The position numbers and the translations under genes are program-made. Below, piece by piece: positions 43,101 through 54,444 of a stretch of DNA of 64,000 nt. Source of the DNA: Pocillopora verrucosa. Its lineage: Eukaryota > Cnidaria > Anthozoa > Scleractinia > Pocilloporidae. Under the pieces are notes generated by a model. That model was not told where the DNA came from. It made no database searches and saw nothing but the letters and a program-made list of their open reading frames with translations. Location: positions 4,659,120-4,723,119 of the forward strand of contig NC_089314.1 in assembly GCF_036669915.1 (NCBI RefSeq), given 5' to 3'. How positions within the stretch are numbered: position 1 is the stretch's first letter; every line of letters starts with the position of its first letter.

Positions 43101-44751
43101 TTCAGGAACCCTGACTCTCCTACACCCCATAAACGCTCAGGCACGTGCTTAAAAATTTCAACCCAATTTCAGGTCAATTTTAACCTTTCCCTGGGTGGAG
43201 TTAGGTGGAAAAGTGAACATCACGTGCGCCAAGACCGGCTACAACGCGTCTGTGACGTTTCACACCAAGCCTTTTTATGGCGGGAAACTTCATCGAGTCA
43301 CTGGCGAAGTGAAAAACACGTCATCTGGAAAAGTTATCTGTAAAGTGAATGGCGAGTGGAATGGCCAGATAGAAATGACCTTCACCAGTCATCAGGTTTG
43401 TGTGATTAAGCCCCCAAGGGAGTTTGGGTATTCGGGTTTCACGGATCTTTTTTAGTAAGGTATACGGTATTTTATGTCAATACGGGAGTACCTTTCTCGT
43501 TTTGCAAGTAACGTTTTTATACAACTTTGAATCTTGGGTGAAAAATTGGATTTATCAGTATCCCATTGGCTGTGGATAAAATTGTTTGGTTTTTTTGTCC
43601 ACACAGGAAGAACCAAAGATTATCGACACAGAGGCACTTCAGGTTTATCGAAAGCGTATCTGTCCTCAGTCAAAACAAGAGGAGTTTGAGTCTCGCCGGT
43701 TATGGCACAGAGTCACGCATGCGCTGAAGACTGATGACATCGATTCGGCAACGTCAGCGAAACACGAGGTAAGCATAAAATCATTGTCTGCGAAATGAGG
43801 AACTTAGCATGCAGAAATCTTAGGATAACAGATTTTCATAAGCTGTAAAACGCTCACTACTTACGAAAATCTGCTGCTAAATAGAGGGTGACATCCACTA
43901 AAGGCTCGTGATTTACCAAATGGAATTTTTTTTCGTATAAATGATAAGTACTTCTATATTCTTGGGAAGTACACTCTACCACCGTGTCGTAAAATGTTTA
44001 TTAATCTTAAAGCAGGCACCAGATGACTTTGTACAATTTTGCTTTTAGCTTGAAGAAAGACAAAGAAAGGAGGCACGAGAAAGGAAAGAGACTGGTGTCG
44101 AGTGGAAAACAAAAGTAAGTCGTCGCCCCTAAAAGTATGAGGTACTGAGGTGTGGTTACTGTTTATAAAATTTGGTTTTAATTAGAAAAAAAAATGATAG
44201 AAACACCTCTCGTTTGAGGTAAACATGCTTTACTCCAGACAAACAATCGTCTGAAAATAGGCCCATTTTTACACCGGCATTTCTCAGATGATATAAGTTG
44301 CACTGACTTGAAATCTCTAGTACTTATATGATGATGTGTTTTTTTAAGAAAGTGAATGGTAATTCTTGGTGCCATTATCGAGAAAGGTGTTTTTGTCGAG
44401 GATAGGGAATTTCTACCCTACGGCGTAACTAGACTGATACACTCATAGAGTGAATTTCGTCAGATTTACGTGGAAAGTTTCTACTCATCTGTCGATTCCT
44501 AAATCGTGTCCATTGTGCCAGTTAATCTCTTGTGAGGAGTTAGGAAAACTACTTCAAAAAAGATAATTCGAGTTAAAATTGACTTCCAGTTTTGATAGGA
44601 GCCAGAGCCCCTCTTACTTTGTGTGTTTCTTCTGTTTCAGTTGTTTCATCGCCATGGTGATGGTTGGATGTATAATCATCACATGAAAACTTTACTCAAA
44701 TCCAGTTCAGAAGAGGCGTCTTCGACTTCAACTCAACCAACAGAGCAATGA
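28134..44751 (+). CDS. OSBPL11: Oxysterol-binding protein-related protein, ORP10/ORP11 type
   Basis: Lipid-transfer protein expected at membrane contact sites (Golgi/late endosome in mammals). Exons: 28134-28394, 28596-28630, 29305-29410, 30108-30155, 30409-30490, 31068-31147, 31463-31723, 32476-32517, 32771-32800, 33349-33396, 34117-34144, 35866-35899, 39274-39446, 40591-40727, 41045-41130, 41307-41388, 41506-41689, 41882-41992, 42475-42538, 43173-43395, 43607-43768, 44049-44114, 44641-44751. All phases join; 769 aa from the Kozak-like ATG at 28278, or 817 aa from 28134. After a short N-terminus comes a PH domain ([20 protein letters not shown] to [12 protein letters not shown]), a linker with the ORP11-like LKATAQ helix, then the lipid-binding [35 protein letters not shown], and the signature [16 protein letters not shown]. 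The protein matches vertebrate ORP11/ORP10 more than ORP9; the symbol is the best guess. Confidence 0.9.
29022..29210 (-). repeat. TTAA-bounded MITE-like element, family A, decayed
   Basis: Reverse-orientation copy in an ORP intron. It starts GATTAACTCTTAAGCTTCCA, contains CAATATCAAGTGGACAAGTG and ends near TTGGGAGTCGAGAAATTA. Confidence 0.6.
30639..30848 (+). repeat. TTAA-bounded MITE-like element, family B
   Basis: Begins GATTAACCTTTAACCCCCAA and ends AAGGGGTTAAACT. The interior (TAATTTCTCCTTACAGTATC, ATTAAGGTCTCAAGAATTAA, GTATGGAGAATTTGCATA) is unlike family A but shared with 40375-40560. ORP intron. Confidence 0.7.
35166..35292 (+). promoter_or_regulatory. TATA box and 20-codon ORF inside ORP intron
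   Basis: TATATAAA at 35166-35173 stands about 60 bp before an ATG (35230) that opens a 20-codon frame ending at 35292. It could be an internal promoter with a short upstream ORF, or chance in AT-rich intron sequence. Confidence 0.2.
38986..39080 (+). other. Possible alternative first coding exon of the ORP gene
   Basis: Inside the 3.4-kb intron before exon 39274-39446 there is an ATG at 38986 followed by 31 open codons ([16 protein letters not shown]...). It ends in a strong donor (GTAAGT at 39081) at phase 2, exactly the phase the next exon needs. No acceptor is suitably placed to make it an internal exon in this frame. It would give a short protein lacking the PH domain, comparable in layout to the short ORP9 isoform of vertebrates. 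No transcript evidence is available here. Confidence 0.4.
39991..40079 (+). mobile_element. tRNA-derived SINE or tRNA pseudogene
   Basis: Perfect A box TAGCTCAATGG (40001-40011), perfect B box GGTTCAATTCC (40047-40057) and a T10 run (40070-40079) that could stop RNA polymerase III. The acceptor and T stems pair poorly, so it is not a functional tRNA. Two decayed relatives occur at 57270-57335 and 58852-58912 on the minus strand. Confidence 0.6.
40375..40560 (+). repeat. TTAA-bounded MITE-like element, family B, ends decayed
   Basis: Shares ATCTAATTTCTCCCTACAAT, ATTAAGGTCATGAGAATTAA and TATGGAGAATATGCATACTG with the family B copy at 30639. Its right end lies 30 bp before the start of the ORP exon at 40591, so it now occupies the branch-point region of that intron. 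Confidence 0.65.
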
Positions 44752-45008
44752 GAAATACATTGCAAAGTCAATGGAAAAAGTGACCAGCAACTACCGCATC
44801 AGTTTTAGGATAGCATCCTTCTTAGCGAGGAAAACAAGGAAGTCACCACTCCCTTCATCTGTGGAATATGATTTATTTCCCGCCTATTACTGATTAGTTG
44901 ATTTTATCCAGCGGATGACATATCTGAAAGAATAACGAGTTCATGTCTTCTGGAAGAGTTGGAAACCATTCTGTTTCTACTGGGAAGTGGAGGATACCTT
45001 TAGACAGT

Positions 45009-45014
45009 AATAAA
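45009..45014 (+). terminator. Poly(A) signal AATAAA, candidate ORP gene 3' end
   Basis: First AATAAA after the ORP stop codon (258 bp downstream). Candidate only. Confidence 0.35.
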
Positions 45015-46529
45015 AAAGTGACAAACGTGATAGAGATAGATATGTTTGTACATCACGCGACTATTTACTTTTATTTAATTGAAAAAAATAACTTATTAGG
45101 TGAATTTTTTCATGATCGTGATAACGAGTTCTGGGACGTTTGCGATTGAGTGGTTGGGCAACCGATCAGAAAAGCGTGCTTGAAATGTATTCCTAGAGGC
45201 TGCCTGAAGTAATATCATCTGTCTTACACTGCAGTCTTACGATCGACTGGGTGCGTGTCATCTTTTAATTTGGTGGTATTCAACACCTGTAATTGGCGCA
45301 TGTGTTTCCTTTGCGATCACATCGCGTCCAATCCTCGGTCTCGATCCACATCGGAAGTGACCAAATCGTTAGACAAGTGATAACGATTCATTACGAGAGT
45401 AATAACTGTTATCTTTTGTACGATACTTATCTTTTGTTTATGACAATTTCGACAATATCTTTGTAAAAGTAACCCCCCTCCCCATGGGTTATTACGATCA
45501 TTAAAATGAGCGAGCCTAACTGAACGTAAACAAGTATATTTTTCAAACGCAGAATCGAGTCCTATCAGAATTTGCCACTAGGTAGGAGAACAGATAGAAT
45601 GCAACCTAATGGCTTGACGAAATTCTGCTGAAGTAACTGGAATTTTTATAGTTAATGCATGAAATGGAGTATAGTCCATTAAAAATAGCGGAATATTAAA
45701 ATTGTCAGTTTTAGTGCTTCTAGTCTATGGATTTTTCTTTTAATTTTAAGGACTTTTGAGATGATTTAGGGGAACTCCGAGTTTCTCTGTGTCCCATTCT
45801 CCTGACACCAGTCTTTTAACTAGGGTCATTTTATGTGATTTTGTGTGATCCATATCGAAATAGACTGACTTGCAAGACAAACGGTAGTAGAGACAAATAG
45901 TGACGACAATAATAATGGTGTTTTCGTGATACTAATAGCGAAAACAATGCTCTTCACTCTCATTAAATCAGGAGCTATTATTACACTAAAGTGCTCTGAA
46001 ATAGATATCTGAGAAACGTTTCCACTTAAAAGCGTAGGTCATGTCGGTTGTAAGGGAAAGTAAAAGCGTAACCAAGAAAGTTCCTTTTTTTAAATATTGC
46101 CTCAACATAGGCATGAAACGGATAAAGTTAGAATGTCTTAAAAGAATGCTACGCTGTATTGTTGGGCAATTTTAGCACAGGCGCGAAAAGAAAGCGTGAC
46201 CTACGAGCTGAGTCAAGATGGAATTTGCTTACGACAGGTAGGATATTGTTTTTCTCGGGGGTAAGTGACCGACTAAGAGTAGAATTGCCATAGGAATTTG
46301 AAAGGAATTCATTTCAAGGCTTATACCGAAAATGTTTCTATATTTTTTTCGTAGCCCTTTTGTGTGCCAAAAAAATCGCATGTATACGGCAATCTTTGGC
46401 TGTGATATCTTCCCAATCAAACATTACTTTGAGGCTTTGCACTTCGACCTTTCTCTATTAAAATTGTGCGATACTGCACACATTAAGAGAGCCGGTATTT
46501 TCTTGTTACGCTTGTCAGTGTATAAGAAA
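45015..46529. other. Intergenic sequence without recognisable genes
   Basis: 1.5 kb of AT-rich DNA downstream of the ORP gene. I find no exon with splice support, no RNA gene and no clear repeat. Confidence 0.5.
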
Positions 46530-46741
46530 TTAACCCTTTAGCTCCCAGAAGTGATTCACATGTGACTTCTCCCTACAATATCCATACACTATCCAGCAAA
46601 CAGGTAATGAGAATACTCAAATGTATCAGGTAGAAGTTGTTATCTTGATCTAACACCAAATTCTTCCGTCTAATTTACACGAAAATGTCTAACAGCTAGA
46701 AGGGAGAATTTACCATCAGATCCTGGGAGTTAAAAGGTTAA
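46530..46741. repeat. TTAA-bounded MITE-like element with intact termini
   Basis: 212 bp with termini TTAACCCTTTAGCTCCCAG and CTGGGAGTTAAAAGGTTAA. TTAA stands at both outer edges and the repeat inside starts CC(C/T), as in piggyBac-type elements. Confidence 0.8.
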
Positions 46742-46878
46742 AGCTAATAAGAAGGTAACTCGATCCTCCTGTGTTTTTATCTCAGATGAAATGCAGAGCA
46801 TTAATAGTCTTATCTGTCGCTGATCACTGACTTGTTGTAAGGTGGAACCGTAATATATTAGTCATTGTGCGCTGGATA

Positions 46879-47417
46879 AGGCCTAGTTCAAACGTCGATC
46901 TTTACATGTACCGAACCTAATTGCAATTTGGGTCGACTCGAATAATTAAGAGCGGCAGTTGATTCAAACGTCGATCCGAATTTAGTCGATCCTAATTGCA
47001 AAACTGAACATAACTCCATTGTAGTCAGCGGTTAATGCCTACCAATGGGTATACAGGTATATTTTGTGGATTTAAAACAAGAGGAGCACGAGCCTTCCTC
47101 CTTTCCCGCCATATTGTTTGAATGGTTCGAAGGCTTTCGCGCATGGCACGTAAGCGAACTTTCTTGAATTGTGGGTAAAACATAATTATTTTAACGTATG
47201 TATAATGTATGCATTAAGTTCGGTACATGTAAAGTACGACGTATGAATCAATGTCGATCTTTTACCGTTCTATCCGACTAGCCGAGTCGGATAGAACGGC
47301 ACTGTCGATCCGAGTACAAATCTGCCGATCCTAATTGATTCAAACGTCGATCTTTACATGTACTTAATAGAAACGTTAGGTTCGGTACATGTAAAGATCG
47401 ACGTTTGAACTAGGCCT
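46879..47417. mobile_element. 539-bp non-autonomous element with 42-bp inverted terminal repeats
   Basis: The ends 46879-46920 and 47376-47417 are exact reverse complements over 42 bp (outer word AGGCCTAGTTCAAACGTCGA). TA stands just outside the left end and overlaps the right end, suggesting a TA target. Inside, the word TCAAACGTCGATC recurs near both ends. There is no transposase frame, so it would depend on an outside enzyme. Confidence 0.85.
47265..47299. repeat. Perfect 15-bp hairpin inside the inverted-repeat element
   Basis: CCGTTCTATCCGACT (47265-47279) and AGTCGGATAGAACGG (47285-47299) are exact complements around a 5-nt loop. Confidence 0.85.
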
Positions 47418-47734
47418 AAAACTATCATTGCCGTTTAACTTTAGCAACACAATAGCATCTCACTGCAAAATACCGCCCTTGTTCAATTTTTCATTTGACA
47501 CTTGGCAAATCCTTTCAGAAATAATGATGAAAATTGTGATAATAGTGAGATTAATAATAACCGTTATACCAAGAAGAGAGGTGATGCAATCAACAACGAC
47601 AGTTATAAACAAGCGTATTTAATATCTGCTAAATGCTAAGGTGACAGTGAACTAATCTTCTAAAACTGAATGGCTGCCTTTAGTCACCAATGGGTCTTCT
47701 TGCTTGTCGACTTGTTTCTTCCTCTGAGCCTTCT

Positions 47735-50700
47735 TTAGATTCCCTATAAAATGAATAAAAAATATCATGAGATTATACATCATTTTAAAACAAGACCTGA
47801 CGACGCCTATCCCGGTAGCAAGCGTATAACTCATAGACAAACTATGTGTAATTAGGTTAAAGAACGTTGGATTTTTAAGTAAAGTAAGTCTTACCTTTAT
47901 GGGACATCCATACAACTCTATGCGCATGCTTCTCCAAACATTGTAGGACAGTGGGTGGATTTTGACAAGGCGTGCGTGGAATGCCGGAACAAATTCATGA
48001 GTAACAATGGAATGGCGATCGTAATTTCCAGGAAATACCTGTAACAAAATTTTGTTGAACATCAGTCTCAAAAATTCTTATCTAGATACATATTTCAAAA
48101 TATATATATATATATATATATATATGCGAGTACAAGCTCATTCTTTGCAACTCACGAGACTCGTCGGTTAATTTAAAAGCATTTATCTATTTAGAGTAGT
48201 ACAGCTAAACAGAATTAAGAAAATACCACCAGCAGCCGACTAGAACTCCCGGTAAGGCTAAGTTACTGTCTAAAGCGAAGGAAACGGTGATTGACCAAGT
48301 TGCTATTGGTTTTAGGTTTACTGCTGGTTGAATAAAAAGATAGCACGGTGTTCTCTAGGCCGATCATTATGCTGAGTATGGTGGACTAAAACCAAAGTAG
48401 ATCTAGATTATTTTAGAAAGACTGTTTAAAATTAATGTGACGTTGGAAAAACAGGATTTCTCCAATATTTACCTTCTTGTTCCCACCGCTCATGTGGTAG
48501 ACCCAATAGGGACTCACAAGACTATAGGAAACAGCATAGCTGGTCACCCATTGATCACAGCATTCTTGCCTCCCTTGTGTGGCGACTTTGGTCACAGTAG
48601 TGGGTCTGCCAAGATCGATTTGGATCCATTGGTGGGCATCGTTGGTCTTGACACTCCAGGCCCCTGCATGGCCAGATGGTGGCACCAGGTTTAATCGACC
48701 TAGTTTGGGGGCATGCTTTGCTGACCAGAATGACGAGGCAGACAGTGCATTGTCTTTGATGCGGCCATCTTCCATTCCAAGCGACATCTGGCAGTGAGAA
48801 GCTTGAATATGTCGAAAAAAAGACAAAAGGGAAATGAAATGGTAAATATTCATCGAAAGATATAAATGTCAAATGATCCATAATTTTTAATTTTTTTTTT
48901 TGCATTTCGATTAAAATTTCGATTAATCCTTGTATCCGATATCTTAAGACAGTCGGTTTTTTATCATTTAGATTTTCGTAATTACTATGCAGCTGAAAAA
49001 ACGTTTTATGCTGTAATATCTGTAGACAGGAAGTTTCTTCTCAGCCTTAAGATTGAAGTGTGCTGTAGCGCAACGAAACATGAATGTGTAGAGAAAAAAT
49101 AAAACAAGAAAATGATAGAAAAACCGGAAACAAAAAGCTCCATTGCTCTCTATAACAAAGTTATATTTGTACTTCGTATCTTGAAAAATGCCGGACTTAG
49201 AATGAATTGATCCAACCAAAAGTAAATTACCATTGCATACGTAAACCTCAGCTCTCATGGAAATATGGGTGTGCCAAGTCCAAGGATGGAATCGGATATA
49301 TGTGGCTTCGATGTGGGGCTGGAGGAAGTTGTACACAGGAGTGTTTTCATCTACATTTCCTCCAAATATCTGGCGATATGAAAGCATCTAATTTATCACT
49401 TCAACATAACTATAATGCACAACTCAGATGATGTTTCAAAAAAAATTTAAATTTGAAGTCTGAAAGGACACAGCACTTGATGTCATACGTATACTCAATG
49501 AGTGCCTAATTTAAGAAAGAGAGTGTTCACTCCTTGATTTAGGTATCAATATTGATCTCGGTTTTCCCTGTCCTCAAAGTTAGTATTTGTTTCACTTATT
49601 GTTTAATTAGAATGATTTTAATAATTTGGCATTGTCAGCAAATTATGCTTCTCGTACACATAAAACATCTGAGAAAAATAAAGAGAATAAAAACGGTAAC
49701 ACAGACTGGTATTTTTTCCCTTTCGGCCTTGAATGTGACTTCTCAGTAAAAGTAAAATTGTTGAGTGAACTACATTAACCTTGGTTTGTCCATCAGAGAG
49801 TCTGTACCAGGCCCAATGGATTCCATCTGAACTGTAAGATAATTTGAAGCTTGCCACCCATTGACTGCAACAACTATACCTCCCTTGAATCGCCACCTTA
49901 GTCACTGTGGTCTCACGTCCAAAGAAAACTTGCAGCCACTGGTTGCGATTATTACTGGCAGCGCACCATGCCCCAGCCTCACCCTTGGCGGGAATCTTGT
50001 TAAGGCGGGAAAACTTAGAGATGTGATTAGCGCTGTAAGATGTGGATGCTGATAAAGCACTGTCTGGAAGATAGCCGCTTTCCATTCCTAATGGCAGGAA
50101 ACAGCTGCAACCTGTTGGTAAAGTAGAGCGTGATCATAATAAAGTTAGGCGACTTAAGGAACATTAGTCAAGTAAAAGTACTTACAAAAGTACTAAGTAT
50201 TTCTACTTGTAAGTTCTTACTAATGATAATTATCTGTTATGTTTGGTTTTGACGTCCAGCTAAACATGCTTAGGCTTTAAATACTCTTGATTATTTACCG
50301 CCAACCAATTCAAAGTAAGGTGTACCTACCCCAAATTGACCTGGCCGCGTGAGTGTGTCCAGTGCTTCTTTTTACGAGAGATGCTCCATGAGCTTTGTTT
50401 TCTCCGGCATAGGAAGCCTGGTTTAAAGGTTGGGAAACATCACATTTTTATTCTGTAAAAGTTATTTTCTTGATAGAACCTTCAGTTCTTAGAACTGATT
50501 TTGATTTTATTTTCTGAATATCCAGCCTGTCAGCTTTTCTCTATCGAGACAGTTATACCTGTAGATAATGGCCATCCCACTTCAACCGCAAAAACAAGGA
50601 CTGCTTTCCAAAACTCAACTATTCATTGTTACATTTCTCAACCCTGAGGTCGCGTATATCACATGACCCAAACGTCACTAAAGCAATGGCACGCAATGCG

Positions 50701-51687
50701 TACAAACAAGATAAAAATATACCAAAACTAAATAAAATATCAATGTTCAATCGCGACAATTGGTAACAGTTTTATGGCGTTTTGGAGAACCATAATGAGA
50801 TTGGTATAACACTTCGAAAAATCTTTTTGGAAATTTTGGATTACATCACCTTATGACTGCTTATGATTGAATTAATACTCTTTCCGACAAGTTTTAATCT
50901 CAAAATAAAAGGAAACTGGTTTCGATTTTATGACATTCTCAGTAAATCATATTATCAACTTTCTTTTTTTCGCGATCCCTCTAGTTTTCAATTTGAGAGA
51001 GATATTGAGAAATGAATTAATCGAAAGTCAGAGACAAAATAATTTGTGCGTTTCGATTTATCTGCCTCCCTTCTAGTTCTGCTTTGTCCCTCTTAACTGA
51101 GAAAGCTTTTTTTCTATGAACGTTGGTAAATCAAGTTCATCGAAGTAGTTTCATAAACCAGACACAGGTTTTGAACGCATTTAATTGCTCTTCAAAAGAA
51201 AAATTTTTCTGAAGCATTCCTAAAGTGTTTTGGAAACTAGAGACGATTTTAAGCTCATTGTTCTCTCAACTTACGTAAGGAAATCGTTCCGTAAGAAAAT
51301 TGCTATAGGGTGATAGATTTAAGGTTTAAACTTTTGCCTCCCGAGATTTGAGACATAAACAGAGCTTTCGTCAATTAGTGTACACTATACATTTGATCCA
51401 GGGTGAGTTTCACACCAAGGCAATTCAAACAGTAGGAACGCTAGAATTGTAACTCAGCAAAATTTGACTAGGCAGTAACTGATTTTGCCATTTCAAAAAG
51501 GTTGTTCAGATTGCGGCTGCTCCTTAAAAAAAAATGATCGCACATCGATCACGTTAAAAAACTATGCGCTCAAAGAGTAATTGATTATCTAAGATGATAA
51601 TTCTTGATAACTTACCCGAACAGTCTTCGCTTCTGGGAAAACTCCAAACAAAACGAGGACCAGAAAGAAATTGCTCAGTCGAAACAT
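47735..51687 (-). CDS. Secreted protein with two F5/8 type C (discoidin) domains
   Basis: Exons, complement of: 51616-51687, 50330-50417, 49780-50111, 49231-49369, 48473-48801, 47895-48038, 47735-47743; 1113 nt, 370 aa. The first exon encodes a signal peptide (MFRLSNFFLVLVLFGVFPEA). A short linker leads to two discoidin domains, about residues 57-209 and 214-365. Each opens LGME(S/D)G with SALSAS or NALSAS, has WLQVFFGR or WIQIDLGR with TTVTKVA(I/T)QGR, and closes with a Cys (YVC, ELYGC) paired to one near its start. Such domains bind phospholipid, carbohydrate or collagen in extracellular adhesion proteins. The terminal exon adds only Gly-Ile-stop. No membrane anchor is seen. The exact ligand and orthologue are not recognisable. 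Confidence 0.88.
48099..48125. repeat. (TA)n microsatellite
   Basis: Uninterrupted TA dinucleotide run of about 27 bp in an intron of the discoidin-domain gene. Confidence 0.95.
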
Positions 51688-54444
51688 TGTAACCTGACTG
51701 ATAACTGGGGCTTGTCGTAAAGCTTTCACTGAAGCAAGTAACAACAAAGATAAAATAAGGACAATATTTTCAAGCTTAAATACCCTTGACCATTTTCAGT
51801 TCGGCAAGCAAGAAATTTCCCGCTTTAATTAGTCGTTGTCAAATATATTAAAATTTTGAGATCACTTCTGAAACTGATTTAAGCACTTTTGAAAAAGAAA
51901 TGGAGATGTTGGCAGATTATAGAACCTGTTCTCACATTCTCTTTAACAATCATGGGATATATATTCATTTCCACGTGCGGTCACTGTTTAGTATTTTAAT
52001 TCAAAATAGGAAGTTTTTAGTTCGTGACCTGGGGCCACGCATACTGTCAGATGGTAAAAGACAGACAGTGTTTGTTAAGGTACTGCAACGTGGCCAATTG
52101 AAAAAAATTTGCATTTGAGCGGATACATTCTTATTCACAAGACATCCATGATCATCATTAAGAGGGTAAAGTTGTAATCTAATAACTGTGCGGAACAATA
52201 ACTCAGTGGTATTAAAGTACTCAAAAAAACATAAAAAATTAAACCTTAAGATGAGATAACATCACAGAATTAAAATAATTGAATCGTTATCTAAAACAAT
52301 AGAGGGCATCATTTGTTTAAACAGTGTGACACTTCCATTTTTTCAGTTGATATCTCCTTCCTCAGAGACCGTTTTTCGTCATCCTTTCAACATCGCAGGC
52401 ATCTGCATTATCTTCTTCGCTCTCTTCTCTCGTTTGCAAAATTATTACAGACAAAGTGGAATCGAATCAAACGAAAACAACTTAAGTGGAAGAGCACGTA
52501 TAATTCTGCTCCTCAAGTTTGCCATCATACCAGTGAACGAGTTTATTTTCCAATCGCCGACAACTAGAACTGCGTGGAATTTTTAAAGTGATGAGGAAAG
52601 ATTTGACAATCTTTCAAGTCAACCACAGCCATTTGACGCTTCAAATTTCTTTTCATGCTTTGTGTAGGTGCGTGATAAATTCGCTCGACCTTATTTTTCT
52701 GATTTGGGTGACTTCATGACTTCATCATAACGATGTGCTCACAGAACAGCGATGTTTGTCTAGAGAAAATCAGACTTAGATGCATCATAACTGAATTTAT
52801 TACGATTCAGAAAACTATAGTCATCCTATATTAAAATATGTTTTTTTTTCTTTTTTTTGGCCTTTTTTTTTGGGGGGGGGGGGGGGGGGGCTTGGAATTG
52901 TTTGTCTTAGTTAATATAACCAAAACAAATAAAAGTGCCACAGCATACTTATCAGCTAATGAAATGACAAGCTATATCCATCTTAGGCGTATTATTTTGG
53001 TTTCCAATCATTTCCCCCCTTCAATTTCAGACTGATACTACAAAAAATGAACCACAAACCCACCGGGGAATTAAAAATAGGGAAGATAAATTGGACACTT
53101 TTCACAATTCAGTGGAATTTAGTTCTTAGACCATGGACAAAGATTTTATTTTGTTTTAGGAAAAAACGAAATGTCTTATGATTCCATGTACGTCTTTATT
53201 ATCAATGGTCCATCTAAATGATCTTTTCAGTCGGCTATCCTTTGATGCCGAATGTTTACTCTTCGTGCTAACACTGAAGTATGCTTGTTCCTCTAGGATG
53301 ATTAATTTTTCTCAAAAAGAGAACAGAATTTCATTGGTTTCTTTTCACGAGAAAAGGGCCTCCATTGGTTTACAAATTTTTCCTGTTGGTAGATTGCAGT
53401 GACAGTTTCGTATGAAAGCTGGTGACAAAACATGTTTCTTTCGACAATCGGTAATCAGCTTATAGCAATATTAGAAATAATTAAACAAAATAACAGTAGA
53501 TTATTTACAATTTGTTGAACTGTGATTTCCATGAATAAATAGACATCAACTTTTTCACAGAATATATATTTGACTATTTAGTTTTAAAAACAATGAAAAA
53601 AAAAAGATCAAAACTTCTTGCAGTGGAATAAATTATGCTTGCCCTCTGATGTATCTTTGAGATTCATCTTTTAATGTCCTTCAGAATTTTAGGAATTATG
53701 AGCTCTTGACCCTAAGTAACTCATCATAACTAGAACATGAAAACAGATTTTCTTTTTGGGTTAGTCATTCCGTCACAAGTTTCTCCGTCTTAAATCCAAC
53801 GGTTATTATAGAAGACCTAGAATTTTGATACACTAAAACTTTGAGCTCTCAGTGCAACAGAAATGATCTTATTGCGATTCCGATGATCTTGGCGAAGCAA
53901 ACAACACTAGAAAATGCGCAAAAATACTCTAGATGATGATCACTCTTTCTGAGGTCACTACTTTAAGAAATAATTCCGCACACGTAACTAACAGATACGA
54001 TAGTGATCCTAAGGTGCTCGGAGCTAACACGAGACTCTCCTCTTTACATTCACATTCTTTCAAAATCAAAACAAAATGATCTAAGACAACATTTTTTAAA
54101 GTTATATTTTCCATTATTTGACTTAAAGATAGATTAAAGAATTCCTTCCACGGTTTACAGTTAGTCAGCACTCAAAAGACGAGGAACGAGAACACGAACA
54201 AAGAACCTGTTGTGTGGAAATTTTTAATTTACTTTTTAGCACTTGGAGAGCTACACTTCCTTATTTTCACAGATCGACGGCTCTGTTGATTCACCTGTTT
54301 TAACTACAAAAATTAATTACTTCAGGAGCTGAAAGACCAAACAATAGTTGTATCTCAACACTCTCACTTATACCTTCGCTTTGAGAAGGAACAAGACCAG
54401 CCGTCTTCTTTCCATTTGAAAGATATGATTCAGCTATCCTCAAA
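51688..54444. other. Divergent spacer between the discoidin and thrombospondin-repeat genes
   Basis: 2.76 kb containing the 5' flanks of both secreted-protein genes. It includes a T-rich run followed by a G19 homopolymer (52872-52890). Open frames present have no splice, domain or signal-peptide support. Confidence 0.55.
52872..52890. repeat. G homopolymer after T-rich run
   Basis: Run of 19 G following a 9-T run. Length is likely unstable and prone to sequencing error. Confidence 0.95.

Noticed and set aside
47652..47742. Longer C-terminus for the discoidin gene (NLKKAQRKKQVDKQEDP frame)
   Set aside because: It is not in the frame set by the acceptor at 47743 and phase 0 of the previous exon; that frame gives Gly-Ile-stop.
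53929..54171. 80-aa minus-strand frame in the divergent spacer
   Set aside because: No signal peptide, domain or splice context; length is expected by chance.
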